43,594 nt of DNA from an uncultured Collinsella sp. (GCA_900542175.1 UQNC01000013.1:1-43594), one strand, 5' to 3'. Positions 7,364 through 14,708 are shown, numbered from the stretch's first letter. Numbers and translations: made by a program. The notes: generated from the sequence alone by a model not told the origin.

Positions 7364-9170
7364 GTGCCTCGCCTCCTTCCTGGGTCTGAGCTTGTGTTGC
7401 GGATGCCTCGGTGTCGGCCTCGACGGCCCCTTCGCCCTCGGCAGACATCTTGTTTTGCGAGGTAAAGGTCTCTCGGTAGATCTCGCTCGTCTTGAGCAGC
7501 TCTTCGTGGTTGCCGATCTGTGCGATGCGGCCGCCCTCCATGACAATGATGCGGTCTGCGTCCTGCACGGAGCTGATGCGCTGGGCGATGATGAGCTTGG
7601 TCGTGTTGGGCAGATAGCTTGCCAGGCCTGCGCGAATCTTGGCGTCAGTCTTGGTGTCGACGGCGCTGGTGGAGTCGTCCAGGATCAAGATCTTGGGGCG
7701 ACGCAACAGGGCGCGTGCAATGCACAGGCGCTGCTTCTGACCGCCCGAAACATTAGAGCCGCCCTGTTCGATCCAGGTGTCGTAGCCCTTGGGGAAACCG
7801 TCGACAAACTCGTCGGCGCAGGCCAGATGCGCTGCCTCGCGGACTTCCTCGTCGGTGGCGTTCGGGTCGCCCCAACGCAGGTTCTCGGCGATGGTGCCGC
7901 TAAACAGCACGTTTTTCTGCAGCACCATGGCGACCTGGTGACGCAGCGCGTCCAGGTCGTAGTCGCGCACGTCCACGCCGCCCACGCGCACAGCGCCTTC
8001 GGTGGTGTCGTACAGGCGGGCGATGAGGTTAACGAGCGTGGACTTGGCCGAGCCAGTGCCGCCGATGATGCCGATGGTCTCGCCGCTCGTAATGTGCAGG
8101 TCGATATCGTCGAGCGCCTGGCGCTTCGCATGCTTGGAATACTTAAAGCTCACGTGGTCAAAGTCGATGGAACCGTCGGCAACCTCGAGCACGGGCTCGG
8201 CGGGATCGGCGATCGTGGGCTCGGCGGCCAGCACCTCGGCAATGCGGTGTGCCGATTCGTCGGCCATGGTCACCATGACAAAGATCATCGACAGCTGCAT
8301 CAGGCTCATGAGAATCTGGAAACCATAGGTAAAGGTCGAGGAGAGCTGGCCCACGTCGAACAGCGTGCCCTGGCTCGTGATGATGAGCTTGGAGCCCAGG
8401 TAGATGATGACGACGAACGCGCCGTTGACGCAGATGTTCATCATGGGGTTGTTAAAGGCGAGCAGCTTCTCGGCGCGGGTGAAGTCCATCTGGACGTCGC
8501 GTGCGGCGGTCGCGAACTTCTCCTTCTCAAAGTCTTCGCGCACATAGCTCTTGACCACGCGCATGCCGGTGACGTTTTCCTCGACGGACTCGTTAAGGGC
8601 GTCGTACTTGTGGAACACGCGCGAGAAGATGGGGCGCACCTTAAAGATGATAAAGAACAGCCCAAAACCCAGCAGCGGAATGATGACCAGGTAGACCATG
8701 GCAACGCTGCCGCCCATGATAAATGACATGGTAAAGGCGAAGATCAAGACCAGCGGCGCGCGCACGGCGATACGGATGATCATCATAAAGGCCTGCTGCA
8801 CGTTGTTGATATCGGTGGTCAGGCGCGTGACGAGCGAGGAGCTCGAGAACTCATCGATGTTGGCAAAGCTGAACGTCTGGATCTTGTAGAACAGGTCGTG
8901 ACGCAGGTTCTTGGCGAATCCGCAGCTCGCATGGCTGCAGGTGACACCAGCCGCGGCGCCAAAAGCAAGCGACGTCAGCGCGATGAGCACCAAAAAGCCT
9001 GCGGTGGGAAGCATCTCGGCTACGGTGGCGCCGTCTTTGATAGCGTCGATCAGGTTGGCGGTGATAAATGGAATCAGCATCTCGCAGAGCACCTCGCCAA
9101 GCACGAGCAGCGGCGTGGCAACAGTGACTTTCATATAGTCGCGGGTGCTTCCCATGAGGGTTTTAATCAT
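7356..9170 (-). CDS. ABC exporter half-transporter, degenerate ATP site partner
   Basis: The 604-residue protein has a six-helix membrane domain followed by an ATPase domain. Walker A reads GGTGSAKST, with Ala where most have Gly, and Walker B reads LILDDSTSAVD, with Asp instead of the catalytic Glu. The signature VSGGQKQRLCIARAL is intact. One weak and one full ATP site is the known pattern of heterodimeric bacterial ABC exporters, so these changes are expected rather than damage. The C-terminal tail is rich in Glu, Ala and Thr. Its start overlaps the MarR stop by eight bases (ATGATTAA) with GGGAGG upstream, and its own stop overlaps the next gene. Translation of the three genes is therefore coupled. 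Confidence 0.92.
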   Translation of the reverse strand: MIKTLMGSTRDYMKVTVATPLLVLGEVLCEMLIPFITANLIDAIKDGATVAEMLPTAGFLVLIALTSLAFGAAAGVTCSHASCGFAKNLRHDLFYKIQTFSFANIDEFSSSSLVTRLTTDINNVQQAFMMIIRIAVRAPLVLIFAFTMSFIMGGSVAMVYLVIIPLLGFGLFFIIFKVRPIFSRVFHKYDALNESVEENVTGMRVVKSYVREDFEKEKFATAARDVQMDFTRAEKLLAFNNPMMNICVNGAFVVIIYLGSKLIITSQGTLFDVGQLSSTFTYGFQILMSLMQLSMIFVMVTMADESAHRIAEVLAAEPTIADPAEPVLEVADGSIDFDHVSFKYSKHAKRQALDDIDLHITSGETIGIIGGTGSAKSTLVNLIARLYDTTEGAVRVGGVDVRDYDLDALRHQVAMVLQKNVLFSGTIAENLRWGDPNATDEEVREAAHLACADEFVDGFPKGYDTWIEQGGSNVSGGQKQRLCIARALLRRPKILILDDSTSAVDTKTDAKIRAGLASYLPNTTKLIIAQRISSVQDADRIIVMEGGRIAQIGNHEELLKTSEIYRETFTSQNKMSAEGEGAVEADTEASATQAQTQEGGEAHE

Positions 9171-9669
9171 CCAGTTCCTCCCAGGTTACGCGGATTTTAT
9201 CGAGCATTTCGGCGAGGTCCTCGCGCTCGTCGTGGGTGAGCGCGCTAAAGGCCTGCTCTCTAAAGCGAATGCGGGCCGCCTGCTCTACGTGGGCCTTTTC
9301 CCATCCCGCTTCGGTCAGGCGAATGGTGAGCTGCCGCCGGTCTTTGGGATTGCGGCTGCGCTCGATAAGGCCGGCGCATTCGATCTTGGAGAGAATCTCG
9401 GAAAGCGAACCGGGCTTAAGATCAAAGTGCAGGCCTAGTTCCTGCTGTGACATCTCGCCGTTTGGCTGCTTGGCGAGCAAGCAGACGATGGGGGCCTTTC
9501 CCGAGGCGCCGCCGCCGTGAAAGTGCAGAAAGTGGCCGCAGAAGCCCAGCCCGTTTAGGATGTGCTTGGCGAGCGCGTCTGATTGGGACTGTGCCGCGGG
9601 CGCATCTGCGGGTTCATGGGGGTCGCCGCCCGGCGTGTGGGGGCAGAGGCCGATGTGGTCATCGCACAT
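9163..9669 (-). CDS. MarR-family transcriptional regulator of the ABC exporter operon
   Basis: The protein is 168 residues. After a variable His/Pro-rich N-terminus (DDHIGLCPHTPGGDPHEP) comes the MarR winged helix: MSQQELGLHFDLKPGSLSEI, then LIERSRNPKDRRQLTIRLTEAG, whose DRR/R wing is typical. Several Cys and His residues near the N-terminus (residues 2-12, and FCGHFLHFHGGG) could bind a metal or sense redox state, which is speculation. ATG at 9669 was chosen for the AAGGAG seven bases upstream. First gene of a three-gene overlapping operon. A palindrome covers its own promoter, so autorepression is likely. Confidence 0.88.
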   Translation of the reverse strand: MCDDHIGLCPHTPGGDPHEPADAPAAQSQSDALAKHILNGLGFCGHFLHFHGGGASGKAPIVCLLAKQPNGEMSQQELGLHFDLKPGSLSEILSKIECAGLIERSRNPKDRRQLTIRLTEAGWEKAHVEQAARIRFREQAFSALTHDEREDLAEMLDKIRVTWEELDD

Positions 9670-9685
9670 GGTGTCGCTCCTTTCT

Positions 9686-9721
9686 TTAGTTAGGTAGTGC
9701 AATTGTTTTGTGCCTAACTAA
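9686..9721. promoter_or_regulatory. Operator palindrome at the marR-ABC promoter
   Basis: TTAGTTAGG (9686-9694) and CCTAACTAA (9713-9721) are perfect 9-base inverted arms separated by 18 bases. The right arm abuts and overlaps the -10 box. This is a natural binding site for the MarR protein encoded directly downstream. Confidence 0.7.
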
Positions 9722-9748
9722 TTTAGGAGTGCAAGAAATAAATGTCAA
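9720..9748 (-). promoter_or_regulatory. Sigma-70-type promoter of the marR-ABC operon
   Basis: On the minus strand, TTGACA (9748-9743) is a perfect -35 box, followed by a 17-base spacer and TAAATT (9725-9720) as the -10. This is one of the clearest promoters in the window. Confidence 0.8.
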
Positions 9749-9766
9749 GGTATCAAACTTATTAAG

Positions 9767-9806
9767 TTACGGCGTTTTACCAAACGCCGTAACCGCTCGA
9801 CTCCGC
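9767..9806. repeat. Intergenic structured element, head-only copy (E)
   Basis: TTACGGCGTTT (9767-9777) and AAACGCCGTAA (9782-9792) pair around the loop TACC, then CCGCTCGAC follows. This matches the head of the full copies at 43357, 27823, 21823 and 18005, but the outer stem and inner terminator hairpin are absent. It lies between the divergent marR and PdxK-like genes. Confidence 0.6.
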
Positions 9807-9879
9807 TCGCAACGTTCCCTGCGCTACACTTAGTCGCACTGTGGCGCTGCGCGTCGCGCCCGAAACAAGGGAGACCTTC

Positions 9880-10704
9880 ATGAAGAATACTCAGCTGCTG
9901 CTGATTAACGATATGTGCGGCTACGGCAAGGTCGCGCTTTCCGCCATGCTGCCGGTGCTGTCGCACATGGGCTACCGTATCCATAACTTGCCGACGGCGC
10001 TCGTTTCCGACACGCTCAACTACCCCAAGTTCTACATCCACGACACCACCGAGTACGTGCGCCAAAGCCTCGCTATCTGGGAGGAGCTCGGCTTTGAGTT
10101 CGACGCCATCTCGACCGGCTTTATCGTGACCGAGGAAGAGACGCGCATCATCTCGGACTTTTGCCACCGCCGTGCGCAAAAGGGCACCAAGGTGTTCGTC
10201 GACCCCATCATGGGCGACAACGGCAAGCTCTATGCCGGTGTGCCCGAGTCCACGATTGGCCTTATGCGGCACCTGCTGGAGTGCGCAGACTACGCGGTGC
10301 CCAACTATACCGAGGCGTGCCTGCTTGCCGATAGGCCTATTGCCGAGGAAATTACGCCCGATGAGGGCCGCGCCCTTGTGGACGCCGTGCGCGAGCTGGG
10401 TGCCAAGTCGGTGGTCATTACGAGCGCCGTGGTCAATGGCACGAACGCGGTTATCGGTTACGACCATGTAGCGGGGGAGTACTTTACGATTCCCTTTGAG
10501 CTCATTCCGGTCTATTTCCCGGGCACGGGCGACACGTTCTCGGCGGTGCTCGTCGGCCGCGTTATGGCAGGTTGGAGTCTGCAGCGCGCGACGTCCGATG
10601 CCATGCGTGTGGTGGCTGAGCTTATCGAGCGCAATGCCGACCAAGAGGACAAGTCGGCTGGTCTTCCCATCGAGGCCTGCCTGGATGTGATTGACCATGA
10701 GTAA
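9880..10704 (+). CDS. PfkB/ribokinase-fold pyridoxamine/pyridoxal kinase-like protein
   Basis: The 274-residue protein resembles the PdxK/PdxY branch of the ribokinase fold. The N-terminus LLINDMCGYGKVALSAMLPV aligns with the vitamin kinase pattern (D-x-x-G-x-G-K). VDPIMGDNGKLY is the substrate/metal segment, PNYTEA is the post-sheet motif, and FPGTGDTFSAVLVG contains the catalytic Asp of the GTGD anion hole. It probably phosphorylates pyridoxal, pyridoxine or pyridoxamine to refill the PLP pool, though a related hydroxymethylpyrimidine activity cannot be excluded. ATG at 9880 follows AAGGGAG. The next gene overlaps its stop (ATGAGTAA), so the two are coupled. Confidence 0.82.
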   Translation: MKNTQLLLINDMCGYGKVALSAMLPVLSHMGYRIHNLPTALVSDTLNYPKFYIHDTTEYVRQSLAIWEELGFEFDAISTGFIVTEEETRIISDFCHRRAQKGTKVFVDPIMGDNGKLYAGVPESTIGLMRHLLECADYAVPNYTEACLLADRPIAEEITPDEGRALVDAVRELGAKSVVITSAVVNGTNAVIGYDHVAGEYFTIPFELIPVYFPGTGDTFSAVLVGRVMAGWSLQRATSDAMRVVAELIERNADQEDKSAGLPIEACLDVIDHE

Positions 10705-11026
10705 TGCTGGCGAGGGCGGCGTCAAGCCTGCGGGCGAGAATAAGCCGCTCGGCGCGTCGCGTGGCAAGCGCCCACGTATCCGCGTGAGCTGCGTGGACCA
10801 GCTGGGTGCGTGTCGCTGCCACCATGGTCACAAGCCGGGCGACGTTTTTGACTTCGACCGAGACCGCGGTAAGATGTGCGCCATGGCCTGTCACGTGGGC
10901 TTTCCCTATATCGATATCCTGCGCTATGGCGGAACCGTGCCCGGCAACGAGCCTGGTACGGCAAAGTTCTGCTGCCCCGAGGTCGATACGCTGAACGTTT
11001 GGCTTGCCGAGATCGTCGACGAATAG
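10697..11026 (+). CDS. TIGR04076-family small protein
   Basis: The 109-residue protein has a basic, disordered N-terminus of about 30 residues and a compact domain starting at RIRVSCVDQLGACRCHHGHK. The pattern of a Cys-rich opening, GDVFDFD, then MCAMACHVGFPYIDILRYGG and a late FCCPEVDTLNVW resembles TIGR04076 proteins, whose function is unknown. Several Cys and His residues suggest a metal site, which is inference. The ATG at 10697 overlaps the kinase stop by eight bases. A palindromic repeat starts two bases after the stop codon. Confidence 0.7.
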   Translation: MSNAGEGGVKPAGENKPLGASRGKRPRIRVSCVDQLGACRCHHGHKPGDVFDFDRDRGKMCAMACHVGFPYIDILRYGGTVPGNEPGTAKFCCPEVDTLNVWLAEIVDE

Positions 11027-11027
11027 C

Positions 11028-11064
11028 CGGATGTGACAAAGGGGCGGTCCCTTTGTCACATCCG
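11028..11064. repeat. Short palindromic repeat, copy 1
   Basis: CGGATGTGACAAAGGG (11028-11043) and CCCTTTGTCACATCCG (11049-11064) are perfect 16-base arms around a 5-base loop. First of a dispersed family (see 11690, 14677, 19738, 19871, 26521). Confidence 0.75.
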
Positions 11065-11105
11065 CCGATGGTGCCCCTTCTTTTTTGACTATAATCTCAA
11101 ATCTC

Positions 11106-11180
11106 TGCATTTCATCCGATTTTGTGCTCTAAAAACTCTGCATTTCATCGATAATCAAGCATATAAACTTTGCATTTCAT
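11106..11180 (+). repeat. Three phased direct repeats with core TGCATTTCAT
   Basis: The core TGCATTTCAT occurs at 11106-11115, 11139-11148 and 11171-11180, spaced 33 and 32 bases apart, within AT-rich DNA. The first two copies share a CTC before the core; the third reads CTT. They lie just upstream of the broken DUF4143 gene and may be its old control region. Confidence 0.6.
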
Positions 11181-11183
11181 ATC

Positions 11184-11678
11184 GTAACCGAGCCAAAATC
11201 GTCCCTGCTCAAGACGGCACGGCCATCGCAGTTCAAGCTATATCAATCGGATACGGGCATGTTGATGGCGCGCTACCCCGTTGGCGTTGCCCAAGCGGCG
11301 TATCTTGATAGCAAGGAACCCAATCTGGGCGGCATTTACGAAAACGTGGTGGCCCAGCAGCTGGCTGCCCAAAATCGCCAGCTTTACTACTATCAGACAA
11401 AAAAGCGCGGTGAAGTGGACTTTGTGGTCGACGGACCGGATGGGACGGCTGTTCCGATCGAGGTTAAATCGGGCTCCTATTACCACGCGCACGCTGCGCT
11501 CGGTCATGTGCTTGATACGGCCGAATATGGCGTAAGGCTCGGAATTGTTTTCTCGAGAGGCAACGTTGAGCGCAACGGAACTGTTCTCTATCTGCCTCTG
11601 TATGCGACCTGGGCCCTTTCGGATGTTTTGGGCGACTCCCGTGCCGAGGGGATAAAGCTGGAGGTCAAGCCGGTCTAG
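11184..11678 (+). pseudogene. Remnant of a DUF4143/AAA ATPase gene (C-terminal domain only)
   Basis: The frame reads QFKLYQSDTGMLMARYP, then NLGGIYENVVAQQLAAQ, then the restriction-enzyme-like signature GEVDFVVDGPDGTAVPIEVKSG (quoted here in overlapping pieces: GEVDFVV and PIEVKSG). These are hallmarks of the C-terminal DUF4143 domain of AAA-type ATPases that are normally about 400 residues long. The whole N-terminal ATPase domain (Walker A and B) is missing, and no start codon with a ribosome site lies at a sensible place. The frame closes about 50 bases upstream of position 11184. ATG at 11259 could make a 139-residue fragment. Palindromic repeats flank it on both sides, which suggests loss by deletion between repeats. 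Confidence 0.75.
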
Positions 11679-11689
11679 GGTCAGTCCCC

Positions 11690-11722
11690 GATGCGACAAA
11701 GGGACAGTGCCTTTGTCGCATC
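11690..11722. repeat. Short palindromic repeat, copy 2
   Basis: GATGCGACAAAGG (11690-11702) and CCTTTGTCGCATC (11710-11722) pair perfectly around GACAGTG. Compared with copy 1, both arms carry C/G where copy 1 has T/A, a compensating change. Confidence 0.7.
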
Positions 11723-11739
11723 CGCTATCCCGAGATGAT

Positions 11740-11803
11740 GAGCGTGGATTTTCTCCCGTTTAGAGCGCGCTTGAACGCTCAAAGTGGGAGAAAATCCACG
11801 CTC
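11740..11803. repeat. Large perfect inverted repeat (18-base arms)
   Basis: GAGCGTGGATTTTCTCCC (11740-11757) and GGGAGAAAATCCACGCTC (11786-11803) pair perfectly. The 28-base loop itself contains GAGCG and CGCTC, which can extend the hairpin. It lies between the DUF4143 remnant and the 3' end of the phosphatase gene. No clear T-run on either side. Confidence 0.7.
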
Positions 11804-11839
11804 GATCTGTATGCCGATGACGCGGCTCACGAGGTGAAC

Positions 11840-12286
11840 CTACAGCTGCTCGAGCATAGCGGTGCAGCCGTCGAGCACGTCGCGGTAGGTGGCATCGAAA
11901 TTGCCGGTGTACCAGGGATCGGCCACGTCGCCGGGGCGCCCGGTCCAATCGAGCAAGCGCGTAATCTTGCCGTCGGGGTCGTCGCCAAAGATGCGACGCA
12001 GGCCACGCGCGTTCTCAGCATCCATATAGACAATGTGGTCCCAGTTGCCATACTCTGCTCGACGCACCTGGCGGGCACGGTGCGCAACGACGGGAATCCC
12101 GACTTCGCGCAGCTTGGCGACCGTGCCATGATGCGGCGGGTTGCCGATCTCCTCAGTTGAGGTCGCTGCGGAATCGATGACAAACTCCGCCTCGCGCCCA
12201 GCGCGGCGCACGAGCTCGGTAAACACCGACTCAGCCATCGTCGAGCGGCAGATATTCCCATGACAGATAAACAGTACGCGTTGCAT
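11840..12286 (-). CDS. Low-molecular-weight protein-tyrosine phosphatase
   Basis: The 148-residue protein has the P-loop C8-HGNIC-R14 followed by S (CX5R(S/T)) at the very N-terminus, as in all members of this family, and the general-acid loop DPWYTGNF near residue 125. It hydrolyses phosphotyrosine, or in some bacteria phosphoarginine. ATG at 12286 places the catalytic loop at the usual distance and has AAAGGAAA upstream; a longer frame to 12331 adds no family sequence. It is followed 51 bases upstream on the same strand by the MFS carrier gene, so the two may form an operon. The cellular target is unknown. Confidence 0.9.
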   Translation of the reverse strand: MQRVLFICHGNICRSTMAESVFTELVRRAGREAEFVIDSAATSTEEIGNPPHHGTVAKLREVGIPVVAHRARQVRRAEYGNWDHIVYMDAENARGLRRIFGDDPDGKITRLLDWTGRPGDVADPWYTGNFDATYRDVLDGCTAMLEQL

Positions 12287-12337
12287 ATGCGGTTTCCTTT
12301 CGATCGCCATCATCGAGCTCGAGTATCGCATCTGCGC

Positions 12338-13573
12338 TTACGCTCTCGCCCGCTTGCGCTCCCAGCGAGCCAACTTAATCGTCACCAGCGTAAGCGCCCA
12401 GGCCACAAGCGAGAACGCGGCACCAACCGCGCCAACGTAGGCAATGCCAACGCTGCTCACCACGGCGCCGCCCACTGCGGTGCCAAACGAAATGCCGACG
12501 TTAAACGCCATGGGTTCTACCGAGCTCGCGAGTACCATCGATTTGGGATGGCGGCTGCGCGCCACGTCCAAAAAGTGCGTGATGCATGACACCGAGAACA
12601 GGTACATGAGCAGCGCTAGGCTAAAGACAAAGACCAGCGCGAGCGGCATGGTGTCGCCCACGGCAAACAGCCCGAGTAACGCCGCAGCTTGCAGCACAAA
12701 CGTCACAAGCAGCGCCTTCATGCCAAAGCGCGCGTCGATCCATCCGCCCAAGATGTTCGAGACCAGGCAGAACACGCCGTAGGCCATAAGCGTGGTGCTC
12801 GCCTGAACAGTGCCCATGCCCAGCACCTGCTCAAGATAAGGCGTCACGTAGCCGTAGAACACATAGACCGATCCCACGCCAAACAAAAAGATGAGCATGC
12901 CGGTGATGATGCTCGGTTCGCGTAGCAGACCCGCCTGCTCGCGGAAGGTAGCGGGTTCGTCGGTCTGTCCGGCGCGCGGCATAAACGCCACGAGCGCTCC
13001 GCAGATCAAAACGGCAAAGGTCAGCGTACCGTACATGGCCACGTGCCAGTCGAGCGTGTCGGCCACAAACTTGCCAATCGAGGTCACAAAGACCATCGCC
13101 ACGGAAAACGCGCCGTACACGACCGAGATGGCAAGCGAAGTTTGCTGCGGGGACAGCAGCTCGGGGATGTACGTCACGCCCACGGCGAGCAGTGCGCCCG
13201 AGACGGATCCCAGGACACTGCGCGAGATAAACAGTACCTGGAAGTTGGGCGCCAACGCCATGACCAGATTGCCGAGCACAAAGATAATGCTGTAGCACAC
13301 GAGCAGCTGGTAACGACGGAAGCGCCCCGTGCTGAGCGCAAGCACCGGCGTCGCGATGGCGTAGACCAGTGCAAAAACGCTGATGAGCTGGCCCGCAGCG
13401 GCAAGCGATATGCCGAGTTCCGTCGCCAAGTCACTTTCGATGCCGATGACCACGAACTCGGAGCAGCCGAGCGAGAATCCCAGCAGCACGAGCAGCGCCA
13501 GGCAGAGCCTGGTGCGCGCGGGGGAGAGCGCGGCGGCGGTTGACTTACTTTTAGGCGTGGTTGCGGCGGTCAA
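12338..13573 (-). CDS. MFS efflux carrier, DHA1/AraJ-like
   Basis: About 411 residues from TTG 13573, with roughly twelve membrane helices. FSLGCSEFVVIGIESDLATE at the start of helix 1 is the pattern of the DHA1 group (AraJ/YdhP/arabinose or drug efflux). RFRRYQLLV in loop 2-3 is a loose version of the MFS A motif, and the loop in the middle is short. The substrate is likely an exported small molecule, sugar or drug, not determined. TTG at 13573 has GGAG eight bases upstream; an upstream ATG at 13621 lacks a ribosome site, so the start is uncertain by up to 16 residues. It is divergent from the IDI-fusion gene with which it shares a 160-base region. Confidence 0.8.
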   Translation of the reverse strand: MTAATTPKSKSTAAALSPARTRLCLALLVLLGFSLGCSEFVVIGIESDLATELGISLAAAGQLISVFALVYAIATPVLALSTGRFRRYQLLVCYSIIFVLGNLVMALAPNFQVLFISRSVLGSVSGALLAVGVTYIPELLSPQQTSLAISVVYGAFSVAMVFVTSIGKFVADTLDWHVAMYGTLTFAVLICGALVAFMPRAGQTDEPATFREQAGLLREPSIITGMLIFLFGVGSVYVFYGYVTPYLEQVLGMGTVQASTTLMAYGVFCLVSNILGGWIDARFGMKALLVTFVLQAAALLGLFAVGDTMPLALVFVFSLALLMYLFSVSCITHFLDVARSRHPKSMVLASSVEPMAFNVGISFGTAVGGAVVSSVGIAYVGAVGAAFSLVAWALTLVTIKLARWERKRARA

Positions 13574-13653
13574 GGTTGTCACTCCAATGTCGCATGAATA
13601 AGCGGGATTCAATCCCTGCAACTCTAACAGAATGTGTCAGGTGCCTGCCTCCT

Positions 13654-13682
13654 TTGTCGCAGGCTGCGCTTGCCTGTATAGT
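13654..13682 (+). promoter_or_regulatory. Promoter of the LpdD-IPP isomerase fusion gene
   Basis: TTGTCG (13654-13659), a 17-base spacer and TATAGT (13677-13682). The -10 box lies inside a palindrome (13674-13692), a layout expected for repression. Transcription should start near 13689, leaving a leader of about 45 bases before the ATG at 13735. Confidence 0.6.
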
Positions 13683-13692
13683 CGCAATACAG
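13674..13692. promoter_or_regulatory. Shared operator, site 1 (CTGTATAG-TCG-CAATACAG)
   Basis: Palindrome with 8-base half-sites and a 3-base centre; one position departs from symmetry. The outer form GCCTGTAT...ATACAGGC (13672/13673-13694) is fully symmetric with a 7-base centre. A sister site precedes the anion carrier gene at 14814. Site 1 overlaps the -10 box and predicted start of transcription. Confidence 0.6.
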
Positions 13693-13734
13693 GCGAAGAT
13701 GGTCTCAGGTACATTGCGGGCGACAGGAGATCCC

Positions 13735-14682
13735 ATGGGTATGCACACGACAAAGGTTGTAGTGGGCGAGGGCAAGTTTGCGCTCGAGGCCCAGTTGACG
13801 GTGACGCCGCGAGGCATGGCGGTGTACGCCTGCTCGCCGGAGTTTGCGCACCTGGGCGCCACGGCACAGGCCATTCCGCGTCCCGAGCCCGGCCGTACGG
13901 CGACGGTGAGCATCCTGGCCGTTCCGTGCCATCGAGACGAGATCCCGGCGCACGATATCGCGGCGGCGCTGGCCACGTGCTTTAGTGTGCCGGTAGTTGC
14001 AAGCACAGGTTTTCATGTCGAGCAGGCGAGCACGGATGACCTGCAGCGCGTGCTCGATACCACCAAGGAGCTCATCGCCGCGCTCGAGGAAGCTGCCGCC
14101 CGCATTCTGCGCGCCGGCTGGGATGAGGGCGGCGCGGGTGCCGAGGTCGTGGCGGTCGATGCCGCGACCGGCGAGGCGCTTGGCCCCGTCGATCGCATCG
14201 AAGCCCATACGGGGGAGGGCGTCCTGCACCAGGCATTTCTGACGCTTCTGGTCGAGGGGTGGGGCGAAGACGCGCGCCTGCTGCTCTGTCGCCGCAGTCC
14301 GCTCAAGCGCCTGTGGGGCGGGGTGCTGGCCGATGGCTGTGCCGGTCATCCGCTCCCCGGGGAAGACGTCGCGGCCGCTACGGCGCGCCGCATCGGCGAG
14401 GAGCTCGGCATCAAGCGTGAGCCCGACCAGCTCAAGCACCTCGGTCACGTGGTGTACCGCGAGGACCACGGCGACGGCCGCTGCGAGTGTGAATGGTGCG
14501 AGGTCTACCTTGCCCATGTTGAGCCGGGCGAGCTGCATATCAACCAAGAGGAGATCTCGGAAGTGCGCCGCGTGGCCCCGTCCGAGCTTAAAGGCTACCT
14601 GCAGGGTCACCCCGAGCAGCTGGCCCCCTGGCTCCGCGAGGCTCTGGAGGTCCCCTCCATCCGCGCAGCCCTCGCTATGTGA
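13735..14682 (+). CDS. Fusion of an LpdD-like prFMN-associated domain to type I isopentenyl-diphosphate isomerase
   Basis: The 315-residue protein has two domains. Residues 5-115 resemble LpdD of the gallate decarboxylase operon: FAHLG at 37-41, PCHRD at 64-68, TGFHV at 91-95. Residues 150-315 are a Nudix-fold type I IPP isomerase. The metal ligands known from E. coli Idi are all present: H158 and H165 (EAHTGEGVLHQAF), H205 (AGHP), E251 and E253 (ECEWC); the late Trp is W299 (APWL). The catalytic Cys position is odd: Idi has CGHP, here A203-GHP with a Cys one residue earlier (C202). Type I isomerase converts IPP to DMAPP, the prenyl source for UbiX. The start has AGGAG five bases upstream. 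UbiD and UbiX genes follow downstream. Isomerase identity is strong; LpdD identity rests on remembered sequence patterns. Confidence 0.82.
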   Translation: MGMHTTKVVVGEGKFALEAQLTVTPRGMAVYACSPEFAHLGATAQAIPRPEPGRTATVSILAVPCHRDEIPAHDIAAALATCFSVPVVASTGFHVEQASTDDLQRVLDTTKELIAALEEAAARILRAGWDEGGAGAEVVAVDAATGEALGPVDRIEAHTGEGVLHQAFLTLLVEGWGEDARLLLCRRSPLKRLWGGVLADGCAGHPLPGEDVAAATARRIGEELGIKREPDQLKHLGHVVYREDHGDGRCECEWCEVYLAHVEPGELHINQEEISEVRRVAPSELKGYLQGHPEQLAPWLREALEVPSIRAALAM

Positions 14683-14708
14683 AAAAAGACAGTCCCTTTG
14701 CCACATCC
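14677..14708. repeat. Short palindromic repeat, copy 3 (degenerate)
   Basis: The right half AGTCCCTTTGCCACATCC matches the family; the left half ATGTGAAAAAAGAC has decayed. It overlaps the stop codon of the fusion gene. Confidence 0.5.

Noticed and set aside
7296..8726. Long plus-strand open frame opposite the ABC exporter genes
   Set aside because: Composition is that of an antisense shadow (His/Asp/Val-rich, no domain), and the minus-strand exporter genes carry all family motifs.
7356..9170. Damaged ATPase, because of GSAKST and LILDDST
   Set aside because: One degenerate ATP site is normal in heterodimeric ABC exporters, and the partner gene next door has the full site.
11106..11180. CRISPR-like array from three spaced repeats
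   Set aside because: The repeat core is only ten bases, there are just three copies and the spacer parts are partly similar; no cas gene is present.
13633..13661. Seventh copy of the short palindromic repeat
   Set aside because: Only scattered identity (TGTGTCAGG ... CCTTTGTCGCA); too decayed to list as a feature.
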